A DNA stretch of 64,000 bases, from NCBI GenBank assembly GCA_016934675.1, contig JAFGSJ010000008.1, positions 1 to 64,000 of the forward strand. Reading direction: 5' to 3'. Under the pieces are notes generated by a model. It ran no database searches and was not told the DNA's origin. It was given only the letters and a program-made list of their open reading frames with translations. The stretch's first letter is position 1, and each line of letters begins with the position of its first letter. Source of the DNA: a bacterium (GTDB lineage Bacteria; CSSED10-310; JAFGSJ01). Both the position numbers and the translations under genes were made by a program. Of the stretch, positions 59,765-64,000 are shown one piece after another.

Positions 59765-62331
59765 GGTCCCTCCCCTTCCGGAGGTAGGCTCTCCAATATA
59801 TCCTGGATTTGATCGGAAGAACTCGTTGGCTCTTGATCAGTGTCATATCTGACCAGTCGCTGCCGGGCAAGATTGATCAGGGATTCAGTCTGACCTTCAG
59901 CCAGCAGGACCTGATAAAAACGGAGCGCCTGCTCGGGGTCCTGACGGGCTTCACTGACGAGACCAGCCCTGATCAATGCTCGATCATACCAGACATTCTC
60001 CGGTTTACCTGACTGGATAACCTCCTCGAATGCGGTCAAAGCACGATCATACTCATAAATCTGAGCATAATGAACGCCCAGCAAATAAGTTGCTTCCAGT
60101 TTGACATCAGTCGATTTTGATTGTCTGGCCAATTCAAAGAAATCCCTGAGTTGTTTCTGATCAGATTCACTCGTGGCCTGACGAAAAAAATGACGTAAAG
60201 ATAGTTGTGCCTCGGATGTGTCGGCATGTTCTCTGATCAAGGTGAAGAAGTATTCGAAAGCTTCCGCTTTTTTCTCCTGATGGATAAGGTTGAGGGCTAA
60301 CTGGAAAAGGGTTTTGGCTTTCTCGGCCGGCAATGATGCTGCTGTAAGAGCTCCTTTATATGCCCTTTCTCCAGCGATGTTTTGACCGGATAACTCGAAC
60401 GTTTGGCCTTTCAACATGGAATAAAGCCAGATGTCCTCCGGGCTAACCTCAGCCAAGGGCACTGATTCCAAAACGGCGAGCGCCCTTGGTCCATTTCCCT
60501 GCCTAAGAAGAAGTTGGAGCAATACCAGCTTGACCGTGTAATTCAGGGAACTGGCTGGATACCGATCGATAAAGGCCCCATATCCGGCAATGGCTTCATC
60601 ATAACGAGACAGATACTCATAACAGCGACCAATGTGAAAAAGAATCTGCTCCCCTTTAGGACTCGACCCCAAATCTTTCTGCAGTTTCTGGTAATAGATC
60701 AAAGCCTTTTCCCATTGCTGCTCCTTGAAATAAGCGAAAGCTATTTTTTCCTCGACCTGCCTGATCAGGACCTGTTCAGTCGTAAAACGGAGATATTCCT
60801 CAAAAGCGACAAGAGCTGAACGATAGTCCTTGACCTGAAAAAAGGTCTCACCCAGCCAATATCTACTCTTGTTGATCAATTTCGAGTTGGGATATTGCAG
60901 AATAAAGGTCTGAAATTGCATAATGGCCTTATCATAATTGCCCATATGATAAGAGGTCAACCCCATCTGGAGAAAGGCCTTCTCCACTATTTCAGACTGA
61001 TCGGCATATTGGGTCATGATCTGTTCAAATGTGTTCAACGCCTCATCCCAACGAGAAGCAGCCTGGTATAAATCTGCCAGACTCAGCCAGAGATCACCCT
61101 TTTCAGCCTCATCCCCGTGCTTCAAGGCCAATTTTAAATATTGGATCGCTTCATCGAAACGTTGAATATGTCGATAGAGCGAACTCAATCCGACCATGAC
61201 CTGGAAACGCATCGACCCCTTGGGATAACGCTTGAGATACAGAAGATAGTGCGTCTCGGCTTCCTGGACCTGTCCCAGTTGAGCATGGATGTAGGCCAAA
61301 TTGATCAAAGACTCCTCTGCCTGGGGCGCATCTGCAAAGTCGAAAAGCAGACGAGTGAAATAGTCTACGCCGTTCTCATACTGCATATCCTGTAAATGTG
61401 ATAAACCCAATAGGTAAAGAATCTCAGGATAGAGTTTCTTGTCATTAATGAGAACCGGATTGTTCTCGAGTTTCTTTTTCAGAAAAGCAATACCATCCTT
61501 GGGTCTCCCTGCCCGAAGATAAGCAGTCGCACTCAGAATCAGAAGTTCAGAATGCTTGTCCGGCTTGATGAACTTCTCAGAACGGCTCGCTTCGTTTAAA
61601 AAGGCTTCGTAATTCCCACTGCGAAAATACGATTGCAACAGCAGAAAATAACACTCAGCCACGATTTCCTCATTGAAATCCAGATGAGTCACTTCGAGCA
61701 GGTCTGTCACTGCCTCAGGATACTGTTCATTTTCAAAGTAGGACAGCCCCCGCCTGAACAGGCTGTATTCATAATATGCATTGGTAGTGCTGTTTTTAAG
61801 AGCTTGGCTGAATTCCTGCTGAGCCTCACCATATTTTTTCATCAGATAAAGACTCTCACCGGCCCAATAATAGGCTGTCCCACCTGACTTCGATTCCGGA
61901 AATCTTTTGGGAATCTGACCATAGGTTTCAGCCGCTGCACTATACTGACCTTGCAAAAAATAACTCCGCGCTAATCGGAACAGAGCATTTTCCGCATCAC
62001 CATGGTTGGGATAATTGGTCAGAAACCTTTGAAATTCCTTCTGGGCTTGCTTGTACTCCTTGCGCTGAAAAGCGATCTCACCTAGAAGTAACTGGGCTTT
62101 CCCCCGTCGCGAACTTGAGGTGTATTTTTCCAGAAATAGCCGTAATTGCTGGCGAGAAAGATCATAAAGCCCGTCTTCGAAAGCCCGAACAGCAATGGTA
62201 AAATCATCCTGCTCACTTGACTCTACTTGACCCGGATTGGGGGACAGCAACACGGATGAAAGAATGAGTAATGCCCAAATAGGAACGGTCATTTTTCTCA
62301 AACGCATCTCAAATCGTGCTACAAATATCAT
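59761..62331 (-). CDS. Large exported TPR protein
   Basis: An 856-residue protein. The N-terminus has a signal or anchor (MTVPIWALLILSSVLLSPNPGQ after a basic start). The rest is TPR repeats (FLTNYPNHGDAENALFRLARSYFLQGQYSAAAETY type). ATG 62331 has GGAG 10 nt upstream; ATGs 8 and 13 codons later are alternatives that shorten the basic N-terminus. First gene of the minus-strand unit with the second TPR protein and ExbBD-TonB. The two TPR proteins share repeat style but are not simple duplicates. Confidence 0.85.
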   Translation of the reverse strand: MIFVARFEMRLRKMTVPIWALLILSSVLLSPNPGQVESSEQDDFTIAVRAFEDGLYDLSRQQLRLFLEKYTSSSRRGKAQLLLGEIAFQRKEYKQAQKEFQRFLTNYPNHGDAENALFRLARSYFLQGQYSAAAETYGQIPKRFPESKSGGTAYYWAGESLYLMKKYGEAQQEFSQALKNSTTNAYYEYSLFRRGLSYFENEQYPEAVTDLLEVTHLDFNEEIVAECYFLLLQSYFRSGNYEAFLNEASRSEKFIKPDKHSELLILSATAYLRAGRPKDGIAFLKKKLENNPVLINDKKLYPEILYLLGLSHLQDMQYENGVDYFTRLLFDFADAPQAEESLINLAYIHAQLGQVQEAETHYLLYLKRYPKGSMRFQVMVGLSSLYRHIQRFDEAIQYLKLALKHGDEAEKGDLWLSLADLYQAASRWDEALNTFEQIMTQYADQSEIVEKAFLQMGLTSYHMGNYDKAIMQFQTFILQYPNSKLINKSRYWLGETFFQVKDYRSALVAFEEYLRFTTEQVLIRQVEEKIAFAYFKEQQWEKALIYYQKLQKDLGSSPKGEQILFHIGRCYEYLSRYDEAIAGYGAFIDRYPASSLNYTVKLVLLQLLLRQGNGPRALAVLESVPLAEVSPEDIWLYSMLKGQTFELSGQNIAGERAYKGALTAASLPAEKAKTLFQLALNLIHQEKKAEAFEYFFTLIREHADTSEAQLSLRHFFRQATSESDQKQLRDFFELARQSKSTDVKLEATYLLGVHYAQIYEYDRALTAFEEVIQSGKPENVWYDRALIRAGLVSEARQDPEQALRFYQVLLAEGQTESLINLARQRLVRYDTDQEPTSSSDQIQDILESLPPEGEGP

Positions 62332-62628
62332 TTCATTAATACTCCATGTTGCTCGGTCCCGCCAACCATCAACCGGTCCAGGGATAGGTCAGTCCGGTTT
62401 CAAGCCTGATACCATTGATCGATATACCGTGAGGCCGTCTCGGACTCAAGCCAGTCTCTAATCGTATGATCATACCGAGAAAAGTAACTTTTTTCAAGTT
62501 ACCTCGAGCTCTCGTTCCGAATGATTTCGAATTCATCTCACGACTTGAAATTTATAGTCCAAGGGCACATACTGACAAGTATTATCACAAGTTGAATAGG
62601 AGTAAAGTCTCGCAAGAAGGAGCAAGGA
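62332..62628. other. Divergent region TPR operon / pheS
   Basis: 297 bases. It contains a perfect palindrome GTATGATCATAC (62464-62475), a stem GTAACTT/AAGTTAC at about 62483-62501, and a weak plus-strand promoter TTGAAA (62545-62550)-17-CATACT (62568-62573) before pheS. Confidence 0.45.
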
Positions 62629-64000
62629 ATGGATACGACAGCGGCACATGGTCCGGAGTTGGACAGCCTCCACCCAATGGAGAAAAAGATTCTGGTCTGT
62701 CTGGATCGGGACTCAGCACTCAGTGACACTGAATTGATCGAACGGACCGGTCTGGATGAAGCTCAACTGCGTCGAGCCATCGGATGGTTGAAAACAAAAG
62801 AATATATTGACATCGCCTCAGAACTGACCGAACTTCTTGTCAGCCTGACGGAAAAGGGCCAGGACTTTGCCCACAAAAGCACACCTGAAGTCAGAATTAT
62901 GACCGAACTGGAACAGACAAACGAATTGCCCATGACTTCCATTACCGGCAACCCCGATTATGAGTCCGATGATTTGGCCAAAGCGGTAGGAAACCTGAGG
63001 AAAAGCGGGGCGATCACCATTGAACAGGGTATGGTTAAACTCCTTGATTCGCAAGCAGCACAACAGTTTCGGCTCATAAACGATTTTCTGCGAGAGCTGT
63101 CCGGACAGACCAGGGTTCAGCTTGACCGATTGGACCCTCTCAAGCAAGAGATCGCCCGGGCTGGTTTCCATAAACGTGGCAAATCAAAAGGCATTTTCTG
63201 GATTGATGAACAGGTCCGACGGACCTATCGTTTATCCCAACGTGGTTTGGCCATCCAGGCGTTGATGAACACCACCGAAGTTGCCTTTGACGAGATTTCA
63301 CAATTGACTGCTGCCATGCTTAAAGATGGTTCCTGGAAGGGCAAAACGTTTCGGAAATATAACATCACCCTGCCTTCTCCCCGGGTCATTGTCGGTCGCA
63401 AGCACCCGTACCGTGAATTTCTCGACCTTTTAAAGAAAAAACTGATCAGCATGGGCTTCGAGGAGATGCGCGGTAATATTGTCGAGAACGAATTCTGGAA
63501 CATGGACGCGTTGTTTATGCCGCAATTTCATTCGGCCCGCGATATTCATGATGTCTATTTTGTGAAGGAGCCCACACTGGCCCAGAGCATCGAGGAGCCC
63601 TTCGCTACGAATGTGGCTCGCTGTCACGAAAATGGTGCCACTACAGGCTCGGCCGGCTGGCGATACACCTTTGATCGGGAACGATCACGCAGACTGTTGC
63701 TGAGAAGTCAGGGCACCGTCCTTTCTGCCCGGACATTAGCCCAAAAACCTAAAATCCCGGGAAAGTATTTTGCCATTGCCCGCTGTTTCAGATACGATCA
63801 CATCGATGCGACCCATGCTCCGGATTTCTACCAGATCGAAGGCATTGTCCTGGGTGAGGACATAAATTTCAGGCACCTGCTTGGCCTTCTCAAATTGTTT
63901 GCTGAAGAAGTTGCCCGTTCAAAGGAGGTAAAATACTTGCCCGCTTACTTTCCGTTTACCGAGCCATCGGTCGAGGTCCATATCAAGCACGAGCGGCTGG
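62629..64000 (+). CDS. pheS: Phenylalanyl-tRNA synthetase alpha subunit, archaeal/eukaryotic type (runs off the right edge)
   Basis: The reading frame is open to the window end, 457 codons visible. AAGGAG lies 6 nt before ATG. The N-terminal part has winged-helix DNA/tRNA-binding repeats (EKKILVCLDRD, LIERTGLDEAQLRRAIGWLKTKEYI). The catalytic part has EISQLTAAMLKDGSWKGKTFRKYNI, VENEFWNMDALFMPQFHSARDIHDVYFV, motif 2 GKYFAIARCFRYDHIDATHAPDFYQIEGI (listed by position about 385-415), and LPAYFPFTEPSVEVHI. These match the long archaeal/eukaryotic PheS form ([22 protein letters not shown]), not the short bacterial one. Class II catalytic residues are kept. Expect pheT just beyond the edge. Confidence 0.92.
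   Translation, partial: MDTTAAHGPELDSLHPMEKKILVCLDRDSALSDTELIERTGLDEAQLRRAIGWLKTKEYIDIASELTELLVSLTEKGQDFAHKSTPEVRIMTELEQTNELPMTSITGNPDYESDDLAKAVGNLRKSGAITIEQGMVKLLDSQAAQQFRLINDFLRELSGQTRVQLDRLDPLKQEIARAGFHKRGKSKGIFWIDEQVRRTYRLSQRGLAIQALMNTTEVAFDEISQLTAAMLKDGSWKGKTFRKYNITLPSPRVIVGRKHPYREFLDLLKKKLISMGFEEMRGNIVENEFWNMDALFMPQFHSARDIHDVYFVKEPTLAQSIEEPFATNVARCHENGATTGSAGWRYTFDRERSRRLLLRSQGTVLSARTLAQKPKIPGKYFAIARCFRYDHIDATHAPDFYQIEGIVLGEDINFRHLLGLLKLFAEEVARSKEVKYLPAYFPFTEPSVEVHIKHERL

Noticed and set aside
3423-62482. Shared 16-mer ATGATCATACCGAGAA after rplT and before pheS
   Set aside because: About one shared 16-mer pair is expected by chance at this length, and the flanks differ.
1-64000. CRISPR arrays, insertion sequences, integrases
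   Set aside because: No spaced direct repeats of 23-40 nt and no transposase or integrase motifs were seen in any long frame.

Overview
The window comes from a diderm (Gram-negative type) bacterium of a lineage I cannot name. It is bacterial because it carries infC-rpmI-rplT, sigma70-like promoters, strong Shine-Dalgarno (SD) sites and Rho-independent terminators. A diderm envelope is indicated by TonB/ExbB/ExbD, a lipoprotein, and exported TPR proteins. One housekeeping gene is unexpected: the phenylalanyl-tRNA synthetase alpha subunit entering at the right edge is of the archaeal/eukaryotic type. No transposase, prophage or CRISPR array was seen.

Layout. 1-3425: tRNA-Val(GAC), thrS, infC (apparently starting at CTG), rpmI, rplT. 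3503-6090 (minus): a glycosyltransferase and an alkaline-phosphatase-superfamily hydrolase. 6289-14195: surE, a Flp-type pilin gene, a prepilin peptidase, a transmembrane Ser/Thr kinase with TPR-like repeats (minus), a PilB/GspE-like protein whose ATPase motifs are degenerate, and a receiver-histidine kinase. 14201-19684 (minus): HD-domain, TPR-like and GAF-like proteins, a repeat lipoprotein, and an EF-hand protein. 20048-25401: a complete fadE-fadA-fadN beta-oxidation operon with a clear terminator. 25499-30536 (minus): methyltransferase, B12-type radical SAM, FAD oxidoreductase and GT-C membrane protein, probably for envelope lipid or glycan synthesis. 30912-39832: a SWIM-SNF2 helicase, a sulfatase-like protein, tex, a decayed App1-type phosphatase and a single receiver protein. 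39961-44442: a DUF4846 protein, a second FAD oxidoreductase paralogous to the first, a ferredoxin and a radical SAM enzyme. 44593-48945: a large secreted subtilase.

The most distinctive locus is 49117-52099, a compact RiPP (modified peptide) cluster. It holds an S26-type peptidase, an HprK-like P-loop protein, a PqqD-type leader-binding protein and a radical SAM enzyme with a short SPASM/Twitch-like C-terminus. These four genes overlap end to end. They are followed by a 39-codon precursor gene too short for ordinary gene calling. The precursor has its own consensus promoter, overlapping the radical SAM stop codon, and its own terminator.

52207-62331 carries an RnfC/PduS-like iron-sulfur protein, an orphan ABC ATPase, and a minus-strand operon of two large TPR proteins followed by ExbB, ExbD and TonB. 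The second TPR protein has a TonB-box-like segment just after its signal peptide, suggesting TonB drives a TPR scaffold rather than a classical receiver. pheS runs off the right edge.
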